NCBI GenBank assembly: GCA_009760855.2
Contig: WPIO01000003.1
Span: 8,516,001-8,580,000 of the forward strand
Direction of reading: 5' to 3'
DNA from: Cristatella mucedo
Lineage: Eukaryota > Bryozoa > Phylactolaemata > Cristatellidae
DNA: 64,000 nucleotides
In this document: positions 1 to 12,900 of the stretch, piece after piece
How positions within the stretch are numbered: position 1 is the first letter of the stretch
How the letters are laid out: the number at the start of each line of letters is the position of its first letter
Program-made: the position numbers and the translations under genes
Notes under the pieces: generated by a model
Databases searched by the model: none
Told to the model about the DNA's origin: nothing
What the model saw: the letters and a program-made list of their open reading frames with translations, nothing else

Positions 1-449
1 GGGCGCAATGTATGCAAGTCGTCAGTGACTTATGTTTACAGACCCACGGACTCAAAATAAAAATGATTTAGGTTGATGTCATAGTCTCTTGAGTTTCTTT
101 TTGACTTCTGAGTGGCTTCTTGGCTGGGGAATTCCATAAGCTGCTCTTCTTTGCCGAGCCGTGCAAGCTGTAAGCCGATTTTGCTTGGCATTTCCCTTCA
201 TGCGCAACGGGTTATTCTGGAGAAGAGAAAGACTGAAAGAGTGAAAGCAAGACCCCAATGGCAAGCCGAGAGCACCGAGTGTGGTTGTTAGATTCATAGT
301 ATTTAAGTCATATTCGATTCAAGGTCTTTATCGTCTTCCAAGGGTAAACCGTATTTACATGGCTTGGTTTTGCAATTGTGTTTGTATGACCCGCTCATAA
401 TGATGAATGATGTAAGGTGTGCCAACCGAGGCTTCATCTTTTTCTCTAG
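1..449. other. intron upstream of the first visible INTS9 exon
   Basis: I see no exon or recognisable repeat here. The preceding INTS9 exon is probably left of the window, and this is its intron. Confidence 0.5.
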
Positions 450-561
450 CCAATGGAGCACACATCGTTGCGCCACAGTGACATCATTATTCTATCCAGC
501 TTGACGCAAGTGCCACTGGCCAACCCTGATTCCATGATAAGTGACTTTTGCACGACAGCAG
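450..561 (+). CDS. INTS9: INTS9 exon a
   Basis: The exon follows a TTTCTCTAG acceptor, starts in phase 0 and ends with one extra base before GTAGGC. It encodes [11 protein letters not shown] then [12 protein letters not shown] and SDFCTTA, matching the INTS9 segment before the conserved GGNVLVPC strand. Earlier exons are outside the window. Confidence 0.9.
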
Positions 562-2960
562 GTAGGCGACCAGTTGCTGGCATGGCTGCAGTGGTACTAC
601 ACTCGGCATCGTTGTTGTTGACAGCATTGACAGTTCCGTTGTTGTTGACAGCATTGCTCTTCATTTTGCAGCTGGCACCTTGCGCAACGGCGGCAATGTC
701 CTGGTGCCGTGCTCACCATGTGGTGTGATCTACGACCTATTTGAGTGCTTGGCTTCTCACCTCGACACTCACAGCATGAGCAACATACCGCTCTACTTCA
801 TATCGCCAGCTGCCGAGGCCAGCCTTGCTTACTCCAATATCTATGCTGAATGGTATGTATGGGTTTCCTAAAGTATAATGTGCATTTGCACACACGCGCA
901 TGTGCACACATGCACTGCTTCGTAGCTTGGATCAAGCGAGCGCTGTACGAGCCTCTATGACCAAAATGCTTTGTATTAAGCCCTAATAGGTAGGTTGGTA
1001 TGATCTGACCTCTGGTTTTGGAGGTCGTAGGCTTAAATCCGGATAACGACTCAGCATATTCTGCTTTCATTAAAGCTCTGCGCTAAGCGTTTGGGTGCCA
1101 AGCACTCTTTATATTGCATTATAATACGAAGCCAGTGTACATATTCGTAGTAGTGAAGCAGCCACGCTGTTTCTAGCATTTGGATGGCATGGCGATGCTG
1201 AGTTGTGATGCACAAACTGCGAAGAACTCCATATGTTTTTTCTTTTTAAATTTTAGGCTGTCGTCGGGTAAGATGTCGAAAGTGTATCTTCCCGAACAGC
1301 CCTTTCCTCATGGAGAGGTGAGTACATATTGACTACAAGTTTGCTGTCGCTTATGGAAGGTTCGCTACGCGAGTGGTTGATAGCGATATTCCTCTTGTTC
1401 GTGATGACATTCATTGCCACCAGCCAAGCCAACAGTATGGGAGACACAGGATTGAGAGGAAGAGAAAAAAGAGGCTATATATAGAACATTTAATAAAATA
1501 TTAGAAAAAAGCACTACAACACTGCTTTAGAAGTCTTGGCCAACACATGAGATGGCAAAACCATGATGGCCCACATGGGTTATAATGTGTTCCCTGAAGT
1601 TATGAGACGGTAGTTTAATTTCGTGCATGCATTTAGCAAACTGAGATAGTTAAAACCTAGGACGCAGTTTTAAAGAATTCATTGTTTACCAGAAAACGCT
1701 GTTCTAGATTTTTATTTTCTGTCATCGAATTTTTTAGCATCTCTTCGAACATATCAAACTTAGGGCTGTGAATGCTCAATTTAGCATGCTTTAAGCTCTC
1801 GATGATTGCTGAAAAAATGATCAACATGATTGGTGAGATACATTTTTATAAAGTTGGATACTAGATGCATGGTAATAAATCTTACTTTGAAGTGCTCCGA
1901 CGGTGCTAGAAAATATTATCTGTCGAAAATGATGACTACGTTGGTAGCCAGAAATTGCCCTAGTTACTACAAAAGTAGGGTCACTGCACACATTTTTCAC
2001 CTAAGTATTCCTTCACGCAAAGTCACTGGATTCATGAACATTTTCAAAAAAGTGAACATCAAAAGCCCATTAAACGAGCAAGTAATAATGTGTAACTATT
2101 TTTTTCTGTAACTAAAGCTAGTTGACCGTTTGTGGCTACCAATCCAAAAAAGTGTAACTGAAGCTGTTTTACTTCAAAAGGGCACAGCCACGAATCAGTA
2201 CAATTGAGGAAGTAAGGGAAATTCTAGATCAGTGATCTTGATAACCGTACTAATGAATGTGTGGGAAACAATTGGTAGGTTTTGCTTGTAATTTTTTGGG
2301 AGGCTATAGTAGATGTTCCTGTATTGGCCCAATATTTTTCGTTTTTAAATATCATTTGGAATTGACCAGATCCGACTTTTTGCTTTTAGACCACATGCTA
2401 ATGTTCGAAGACACCTCAATTTAGTGGTGCCTTGTGTAACTGATCTAGTCAATATGACCTTAGCAGGTTCTGTCCAGCATTATGAAGAGGAATTTGAAAG
2501 AGGCTATGAAGAGGCTATTGTGGAGCTATTTATCACTAAGTCGATATTATATATTGGATAGATGAACATAAGTAACTTACACCCAATCTCCCTGTTGCCA
2601 TTCCTATCTAGCACAAGTAGGGTCAGACCAGTTGAATTCGTACAAAACTTCAAATCCAGCAACTAAGTTTTAGTCAGGTTTTAGATCAGATCACTCCATG
2701 GAGTCAGTACTGCTGAGTATGTACACTGACTTTATTAGGAATGCTGACTTGGGTAGAGTTTCTCTCCAAGTTCTGATACCATTATCCATCAAGCCACCTT
2801 GGTTTGGCCCAGGTGTAAAAGTGCTTGCCTTTAACGACCTGGGTCAAGGTGAATCTGTTTGGTGACCGAGGTCGTGGGCTCGAGCCCTGCATGTGAAGTG
2901 GCATATGTGACATGTCCTTGGATAGAGATTACATTCTCTTAGAGCGTTATACAAATGAGT

Positions 2961-3033
<73 letters not shown>

Positions 3034-3875
3034 ACTGTGTATACAGTGCTGGCCCCAAAAATCTATGCACACTGAGGATCGACTTATAATCTCTGATAAT
3101 TCAGTTTTTCATGAACTGAAAGCCAACAACATTTTGCCAAAGCATATGATTTGCATGAGTTAGCTATATTTTTAATAAATCGGACATGCTACCAACCTAG
3201 TTATCTTACCAGGTGAAAAATATTCTCAACGACCCTGCTTTTGTAGTAACTGGGGCATTTTCTGGATACCTACATACTCACCATTCTTGACAAATACTTA
3301 ATAGTACCATCGGAGCACTGCAAAGTAAGATTTACTAGATTCATCTTGTATTCCTGTTGAGTGAACGTCTGTAGTAATAATAATAAAAACCCGGCTTCAC
3401 ATTTGCTGCAAAGGAAACACGATTGAATGGTTAACGTCTGATGTTGAGTACGGTTTCGTACGAGTGCTTCAAGTAGTTTGCTATTTAGCAAAACGTGCAT
3501 GTTCATGGACGCAACGCTATCAAAAACTATCCTTGGAAAACCGCAACTGTTTCCGAACACACGTGAACCTGCCAAATAAGTGAATTGTACAGGTTTTTCT
3601 GCACCTAGTAGTCCTCCCGAGGTGGCAGCATGCACAATCTGGTACATTTACTGCTTACTCGTATTACTCTTACTCTGGTAGTATTTTTGGTTGTGATTTT
3701 ATAAAACTCAGCCTAGTTTCAGATTTGTGGTTATTACCATGATGCTTACATTTGTTGGGCCAGTGTTGTATATGCATGCATTTATCTACGTTTGCATGAT
3801 GTGTGCGTGCATGCCTAGAGAGAGAGAGAGGGCAAGTGTGAGAGAGAGAGAGCAAGTGTGTGTGTGTGAGAGAGC

Positions 3876-3918
<43 letters not shown>

Positions 3919-6900
3919 CAAGTGAGAGTGAGTGGTAGAGACAAGTAAGGATAAATTGGAAGGAGAGGGAGAGGGAGGGAGGGTATGCTGTCCTTTACAA
4001 TGCCACGGTTTTTGGGCCATATATTTCTTTTTTCCAGCTGTTGGCCAACAGCCGTCTGAGACACTTCCCATCCGTTCATGGCTCCACCTTCAATGACGAG
4101 TTCAGGACACCTTGTGTGGTCTTCGTCAGCCACCCATCGCTCCGCTGTGGTGACGTCGTACACTTCATGGAGCTCTGGGGTGGCAGCAGTGGCAACACAC
4201 TGATCTTAACCGGTGCGGTGCTATTGTCATTGGTACTGCCGGGGCATTGACACAGCTGCTGCTGTTTTGACCCTGCCAAGTCCAAGTGTAAATCATGCTT
4301 AGGCTGCCATTGCCCTGTGCTGCACTGTTTTCTAGAGCCACACTTCCCCTATCTGGACGCACTGGCACCATACCAGCCGCTGCTCATGCGGGTCGTCAAT
4401 TGCCCGATCGACACGCGCCTGAGCTTCGCGCAGGCAAACAAGCTGCTGCGAGACCTCAAGGCACAGCGTGTTGTTGTGCACGAGCGTTACCTCCGGCCAC
4501 CGTTTGCACAGCCCACACGCACCGACCTGGCACTGGACAGTGGCTCGTGTGTGGGCATCGGTGGCAACCTGATGACATACCGTGGACTCGATGTTGTCCA
4601 GCTGCCACTGAGGCGTAGTTATGCAAAGGCGCACATGACACCCGAGGTGCGTATTGTAGCAGCCGGCCATCTCTGTTTGCTGCTGCGCTTCTCCTCTGGT
4701 GGCTGAGGGAGGGTGGCAGAGGGCCTTCCTTCTAATAGCTGTCGAGCTGCAAGGCTTTCAGGTAGCCTCTCATCGTCCTTAACCCTCTCCCTTATTTGCT
4801 GCTGCTTCACAAATGACGGCTGACTTCCTTATGACTCCCTTATTTGCGTTCATGCATATTCACAGACCATTTGTTGGCCAGTCCCCCCCCCCGATGTGAT
4901 GGCTGCTTCACAAATACGGCTGCTTAGTAAATGTGCACACATTTACTGTTGCGAATACCATTTCTATGTTTTTTTTAAGCTTCAGCCACTTGGTCGTTAC
5001 ACTGTATGGCGAGAATGTCAACAGTATACCGTAAATGTGGTCAGATGGCAGAGCCGTCGCTCCAACATTTCACGATTGGAGCTTTGGCATGAATTTTCTC
5101 CAAGCACTCTAGACTTGTAGGGGTAGCATATGGGCCTCAGTTTTAAAGGTAATCCCACAAATTTCAGTCGCTTGCTGATCGCATTGAGGGCAAGTTGCCT
5201 GTTTCAATACCACCCCGTAATACCTCAATAGTATCACCAGAGCATCTGGTTATCCCAGCAATGTTTGCACTTGCTAGCAGAGTTTGAGCCTCGGGCATCA
5301 CTCACTGGTGTGCCTGATGTGATGTCATCTGCTTGTCTGCCGGTTGACATATTTCTCATCACGTTTGTAAAGCCATGCTGCATTTCTAGCCCCGTGGGAA
5401 CACGAACATTCTTCTAGGAATAAGAATTAAGAGGCATGTGATGGCACAAATGACTCAACAGGAACAGGAACAGCTCGTGAAGTTCAACTTGTTGATGAAG
5501 CAAGCAGTTGTTGTCTTCCAAAAGGCAAACAAGTAAAAAAGGCACTTTTACCCTTAATCCAGTGATCCACATACAGCGTGCACAGGACCTGGCTTATTAC
5601 CATATATTAGCATATTACCTCTTCAGACGAAACGAAATTCAATTTTAGCATCAAAGGGAAATTTTTTAACAGAGAATAGTATTTGTAGTCTTAAGGAAAT
5701 GATGGGCTAAGCTAGGTACGAATGATACTTCGTTCGGATAGCACCCGAAGAGAATTAGATATCTATCTAGGCACTTGACAACTCACTGCCAGAGAAGTAA
5801 TAACCAACAGCCAGCCGAACAAAAAAGAGGATTTCACTTGGGCGAAGTGAAAAATGAGCGGAACAGATGCATCTTTATCTGGAACTAAAATGGTGCAAGA
5901 TCATTGCAGGTAGTGACCGTAGCTGGAAGCGAGTTACAGACTTTTTGTGCATATGAAGGATCAATCACCATACGATCTCAGTTTAGTGTGAATGGCAGTG
6001 AGATAACTAGATGCCGAGGAGCAGGTGGTGCGAGAGGAAACTGGAGGTTTGAGGAGGTCGGATAGGTAGGTTGGTGCAAGTGAGTGACGCGACCTGTAGG
6101 CCAGATAGATCTTGAAATCTATTCGATGCTTGATAGGAAGCTAGTGAAGCTCAGAAAGAAGTAGCGTGATATAGCAGCTATGCCACCGAGACAGACCAGC
6201 CGAGCTGTCGAGTTTTCTACCGTTTGCAGACGATTAAGGGCACAGGCCAGGAGTCCTAAATAAAGGGAATTCCATTAATCTATTCGGACTGTCAGAAACG
6301 TGTGAATAGTTTGGCTGTCGAACCATAGTCTAAGCAGGCCCTCATTTTGGCGATTTTTCTCAGCTGGAGTTAGTCTGACTTAATAGATATTGGAGGAAAT
6401 GTGCTTATCCAGTGACAAGTTGCTTGAATTAGCTTTCCCAGGCAGACGTCATTGAGTGATGCTAGTTGAACCAATCTTGAGGGGAGATTTTCCAACATTA
6501 GGGTGATATCAGGCTTTCCCATAACTCTTATGTTGGCTAGCCTGTAGGAAGAAAGAAGCCTTCCAAGTGCGAATGTCTTCAATACAGACTGAACGGGAAT
6601 GAAGCTAGTCGAATGAGGAGCAAGGCTTGGGAGGGTCGAATGATAGGTAGAACTAGGTGTCGTTGGCTTAGAAATGAAAGCCAATATTGTGTTTTTGAAT
6701 GACATTGGCCAGAGAGAGACTATAGATTGTGAAAAGAAAGGGGCCTTAGACCAAACCCTGTAGTATGTCATACTGTAAGGGCTCCTAGACCACATGCAGC
6801 CATTTACATCTACTCTGAGATTTCTCACTGAGCTAGGGCCTAACCTAGTTTAGCACTAAGCCAGTGCTACCCAGGCTAATGGAGAGGCTGTTACCTAGGG

Positions 6901-9900
6901 TAATGGAGATTCTCTCCAGAGTGGCCTGGTGGTTAATGGTGTCAAATGCTGCTGATAGATGTTGGAGAACCAGCAAAGAAATCCTACCCTGATCATCAGT
7001 TCCTATTGGATGGTATTGGCTGGTTAGCTCTAAATCCTAGCTGTAACTTGCTTGTGAGATCTGATGAATTTATGTATTCGTTTCGTTGCTTGGCTGCCAC
7101 TCGTTTAGGTGTCTTGGATAAGAATGGGAGACTGGTCGAAAGTTACTTACGTTCTCATGATCTCTAGGGTAGGCTTTTTAAAGGGATAGTTTCAGGCATA
7201 GGGCTTCGAAGAATTCGAAGCCGGGCGTTTTCTGGTCAAAGTGGCATTACCGCTCCATACTAATGCATAGCGCACACGGTGGTCCCCTCCTCCCCTCCCA
7301 TCCTCCTCAATGATCAGTCCTGAAATTTAGGGGTGGGCTAGAGTAAGAAATCGGATCGGCTCCCACCGATTACTACCAGAGTAAGTATTATTTGTTACTT
7401 TTAAATGGGTCAAGAAGCCAGTGTTGTCACCTGCAAAACTGTAATTTGTAGTACTGATTTACACATGGTCATAAGGCCACACGATTGGTTCTTAGCTTAG
7501 AAGTAAGGTGCTCGCACTTCACAACCCAGGTCGTGGGTTCGAGTCCTGCAAGCGATATTGATAGGCACTGTAGATCTTCTGTTTGCTATACAAAGGAGGC
7601 AGTGATGATCTGGCAAAATATGCACGTGCCTAAGTAGAGGGTAGAATGTTGCCACGGCATACCTGAGCCGATTGCAGTCGCTATAATTAACCGCTAAGAT
7701 TTATTGCAAGTGACCAAGCAATGTGTAAGAGACATGACACGACTACATTTAGTCATATGATTCTAAGCTGTAGTAGTAGTTTGTGGTGCACTGGCTTTGC
7801 TTGCTTGGAGCTGATTATGCCTAGAATTGCTTATGTGCTCTCAGTCAGTGTTAGCATGGTCATATGGCATCTCCCGTCCTGGACGCTCGTGGTCAGCTAG
7901 CACTACAGATTTCCCAGGATTTCCATCACTAGCTGTGCGAGGCTACGTTATAACTCTGCTGCCTGCGATCGAGGAAAGAGCAAATGGTTGCTAATGTATC
8001 TGCTTGCTTTTCAGCTGGCAGCAGCACTAGTGCCGGCCGAGATAAAACCTGGCATAGCTGTCGTGACAGTGACAGCCTCTGTGACCAGTCGTGACAATCG
8101 ACTGCTTCTGGAGGTAAGAATCTTCAGCACAGCATCTTATTGTATGAATGTCAATGATTGTGCCCCATCCTGTTACAAGGCTGCCACCAGACTGGCCATT
8201 GAATTATGGTTGCCGAAAAGAGTTATTCATATAAGCATAGCCTGCCAAGAATTTTTGTCTGTAAGTCGTATGGTAGTGGCTTCAGTCATGTAGGCTGCAT
8301 TGCAATCCATGAGCAACCCCCAATTCGACCCGATGCAGATCCAATCGTTCAGGCTTCCTCGGCCGATTAGATTGCTCCTGACATGTCTGTTTCATGTGAC
8401 AGCTCAGTACCGATTCCGTGCCTTATCTCCATATGTCATCGGTAATGTAGACGTGCTGGCATACTCGACATTGTGGCTCTATCGGAATTAGTTCAGTCAC
8501 TAGTTCACTCACAGTGAATGAAGTCAGTCGTAGGTGCCCATGGGCGTATTTCTTTCTTCATTGAGCTGCTAGAAGCAGCAGCCGCAGCAGCAGCAGCCGA
8601 GATTATCCTACTTGTGGCAGGGAACAACAAGTGCTATCCAATTACTATTGGTGGATCAACCAGCCAGCTATTCAGGTTTCTGCCAAACGGCACACGCAAA
8701 CGTCGGTACGGCCTGCTGGTTTCTGCCAAGGTCACTAGGTGCCTGTCCAATTTTCCCCAGTGTGGTAGCACGCCAAGAGATGTCGCACCTTTCATTAGAC
8801 GATTAATGTCTGCAAATGCAACCCAAGGGAGTTCGGTCATATTTAAAGGCAGTAACACAAAACAGATTGGCTCCGCTAACAGATTTTTCTAGCATTATTA
8901 TCGTGTAGCTTGCCAATGAGTGAGCAGAGCAATACCTTCAGCCCAGCCACCGAAATTCAGAATCACAATCGGCCATCAGTAATTGCCTTTATCTGGTTGC
9001 TAAGGGAGCATCAATAAATGCGCCCACTTCTGGGTTTAGTGGGTTCATATAATGTAATGTATCTCTGCCCCTACTTCTGGGTTTCTTGGGTTCATGTAAT
9101 GTAGTGTATCTCCGTCTGTAACTCCACAAAGCCACAAAGACTGTGCGGGTATCACGCAGGAGACTTTTGTATAGCACACTCAAAGCCCAAGTGGCTTTCG
9201 GTAAGCATTCGGTAGCCAGCAGACTTCATCTCGCTCAACAAAGAGAAAGTAAGAAGCATGCTGAGTCAATTGGCAGTTGAGGTAGTGAGTAGGATGGAAA
9301 TAGCAGCCCAGGACGGCTGGAAAGGATATGCCGCAGTCGGCAGCAGGAGAGTTGATGTCGTTGCATAAGAATTGTGGAAGCTCCACAGTCTAGGACCTGC
9401 AGAGCAAAAGCTTCTGTCGACAAAGATCTTTAAGCAGAGGAATGAAACAGTTTAATTTATTCTCCATCGAGGACCTAAGGGCACATGGTAGCTGAAACTG
9501 GTGCAGGAGTTCAGCTAGGTGTGAAGGAGCCAAGCCATGGTGGACCTTGTGGGTGTGGGTAGGAACTTTACTCTGTATCCGTTGGTCAACCGGTAGCAAT
9601 TCAAGCTCTTTCGGCAAAGAAGACACACGGTCAAACCTCTAAGGTTTGTAAAGTAGCCTTGAAGCCACATTCATCTTCAGCTTCAGTGTCTGTTTTCGGT
9701 TGCCCAGCTAAAATGGAACTGCAGTAAATATAGTCGAGGCAGAACCAGGGAGCTAGTTAATTTTTTTGAAAGCCACCGTTGAAGACAGTTCCTAATCTTA
9801 CATAGGGATCGGACGTGATGGCTAGCTGTGGAAGCAGCCTTCTTAACAAAGCTTTCAAAATTGAGCAGCGGTCAAAGACGATGCCTAAATTCCGAGCACA

Positions 9901-12900
9901 CGGTGACAGTCGAGTAACAGCATCACCTATTAGAAGAGCAAAGTCTTCTAGTCCAGCCACACGCTCGGTGTGACCTATGAGTAGCAGTTTCATTTGATCG
10001 TCGTTTAATTTAAGAAAGTATGCCAACATCCAGGATTGAATGTCTTCAAGGCAAGCATTCAGTTTATCAGTCGCTGTAGTGCTCAAAAGTCCTACCAAGC
10101 AATAACTGACCGACCAAAACACTAATTCTTGACAGCCAATGAAAGAAAACAACTTTTTAATGTTCACGCATTTACGGTAGCTCCAGCAGTTACCGGCTGA
10201 GATACATCGACCATACTCTCGGGATCATAATTGGGGTAAAACTTATGGCCGCTAGTGAATAAGAACATAGTGGAATCAGATGTACAATCCAAAAATGCTT
10301 GTCCGACCATCACCCATCTTCTTACTGGCTCCCAGATCAGCACCATACTTTGCGATCCTTGCAACGTTCTAACACACCGTTTTTCTAACCTTTTTTGCAA
10401 GAAATGTAGATAGGATCAGAGAGCCTATCCCCAAGATAATGCCCCCATTGGACTCGTAACCTCCGTTCCTTGCTCCACCGAAATATTTACCTTCAGGACT
10501 GCGGCTACTGACTTCATCCCAAACTTAATTTCCCACTAAGAAGACTACTAGGCCTCTATTCCCATACCTAACGGTCTCTCTCTTTGATGCCTAGATTTGC
10601 CGATGGCCTGCATAACTAATATAATAAATATATCATTAGACCCTAGTCTTGTCCCTGCATCATTCAAAGAGGCTGTTGATAGGCTACTAATTAAGAAAAT
10701 CAGCACTTGACCAATAGAACCTACACAACGTTCACCCACTCTCCCTATTGCTGTTCCTATCAAATGCACAGAAACAAGTAGTAGCAGATCAGCCTATTTC
10801 TCATAAGCATCAAAACTAGCAAGAATATTCCAGTCGGATTTTATAGCTAATCACTCAACAGAGTCTTGTTTCAAAAGGATCATTTTTAAATTTTTAGGTG
10901 CGCATCAGCTCCACAACCAACTCTACGCCATTTTAACTATTTAGTATTGGAGAAATTATCCCATCAATAGACTTAGGTAACTCACTACTTGCAGGTCTTC
11001 CAGTCTGTGCACCAAGATGCTTACTGTTGGTACAAAGCCCAAACGAACATGCTCTGACTAGAGGTCTGGAAGAAAGCTGCACGACAGGTAGTAAAACCGG
11101 TATCCAATAATCTTTAGGTAGCTGGCTCGAGCAGTCGGTTTGGTGGACCCAAATGGGATGAGATTTGAGATTCCTATCTGTTGAGTGCTTAACTAGGGTG
11201 GCTAGGTAAAAGGGAATCGAACCGTTGTGACCACTACAAGTTGTCAGCCTGCATTAGCTACTCGCCACCCTAGTTTGGCCCAGTGGTCAAGGTGCTTTCC
11301 TTCAACGACTGAGGTCAGAGTGAATGCATTTGATGAACGAGGTCGTGGGTTTGAGCCCGGCGGTATACATATATAGAAGACCTGGATTGAGATTAAGTTC
11401 TCTTAGGGTGCTATACTAATGAATTATATTTACATTTATTTACTCGGCTGAAAGTCAAGGGTGACCCTTCTGCCTGCCAATGGGTGATGGATGTGAAACT
11501 TTTATCAAAAAGTCGGGTGCCTAGCTCAGACATATCTGCAGGGATTTCTTGTGCTGACCACCAAGAAGAAAATCATGGAAATCCAACGTTGAAGTGCACG
11601 ACCTAGCTGTTCTATCATAAAATGATCTGGACAGTTCTTGGCTTCAGGTTTTAGGAAACTGGAGCACAATGGAGCTTGCTGCATGCCTGAGCATGTATTT
11701 GTATCGAAGCTCACAGTCAGCATATGTGTCCAGGCCAAAGTTCCGAAGATATTCTAAACGGGTAACTGGATAGGAACTTCTATGCACAGCCGAGGTCATG
11801 CAAGTTTTGTCGTCGTTGCTTGACGGTTTACATGCCTTTAACTCAAGCAAACACTCGAGGCCATAAAGTATGTAGGCAAGCTAGCAGCATGGTCGTCCAA
11901 ATGCCCAAAAGTCATCGGATGCATGGAATGCCAGTGTTTCGGAAGACGTTTTTATGAACATTCTGATCCATAATGCTAAGAACGCGATGCAATGCTCCAA
12001 TACCTGCACGAGAAAGAGCCCCGAATCATGCTTACGCCATAGATGCTACTTCATTGTCAGCCGCAGGCAGTCATCTCAGTATTCTATTCGTGCTGTTTCT
12101 TCGGCTCAAACTCAAACCCAATGTTTGTTGTTACCAAAGAATCGAAATTTGCTTTCGTCTGTCTAATCAAACCGAGTGCCAACCTGTATGAGTCCAACGG
12201 ATGTGGCATTTAGCCAAGTGCAGCCTTCCAGACTTCTTACCCAACCTGGGCACTTTCTTAGCAACACGTCGGGAAATTGTCTTCGAAAGTCGAAGCCCGA
12301 GCCGTTTACCTGCGAACTTTGGTCCCTGCAGCAGCTTCTAGTGACTGTTCTAGCTCGGCCTTCATATCGTGTACCAAAGCCATCTTCATCAGACGGTCTT
12401 CACAGCTCGGTGAGATGTTCTGGAGGCCTCGGCAGCTGTTGTTGGCCACGAAGTGTTTCCGATTGCGCTTAGTCAAGTGTACCCGAAACAACCTTCCGTC
12501 ATTCCATGTACACTGGGGATCTTCTATTGCTCTAGCCTTGTTTGCTAAGTAACTAGCAGAATACATTTAGCAGAGTTGCTATGCTCATTAGCCTTCAGCA
12601 TATTGCAGACGCACTGGTTCGTGCCTTACTGAACGGAAAGGAGAGCTGCCACAATCTCTTGTGCTGAAAAACGACTTGCATGCTAACCTTTTCGAGGCTT
12701 GATTCTTAAAAGGCACCAAGATTTTAATGCGCTGAAATTGGTCGATTTTGGCCATTTCTGAACGTATAGTTCCTCGTAACCATGCCCATATCTATACAAC
12801 TGGTGAATCCATCATACCGTTGATAATACATCTCTCCTGAGCCGATAAGCTGCCTGCAACCCCAACCACATTTGAATGTGGCCTCTCTCTTTCTCTCTCT

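Noticed and set aside
2844-3163. Open frames of Thr-His or Cys-Val repeats
   Set aside because: They are readings through the CA microsatellite and have no biological support. The same applies to frames through the CA, GA and TA tracts at 24948-25307, 29095-29354, 32989-33216, 39027-39390 and 59307-60012.
4295-4618. Overlapping open frames on both strands around INTS9 exon e
   Set aside because: They are shadows of the conserved INTS9 reading.
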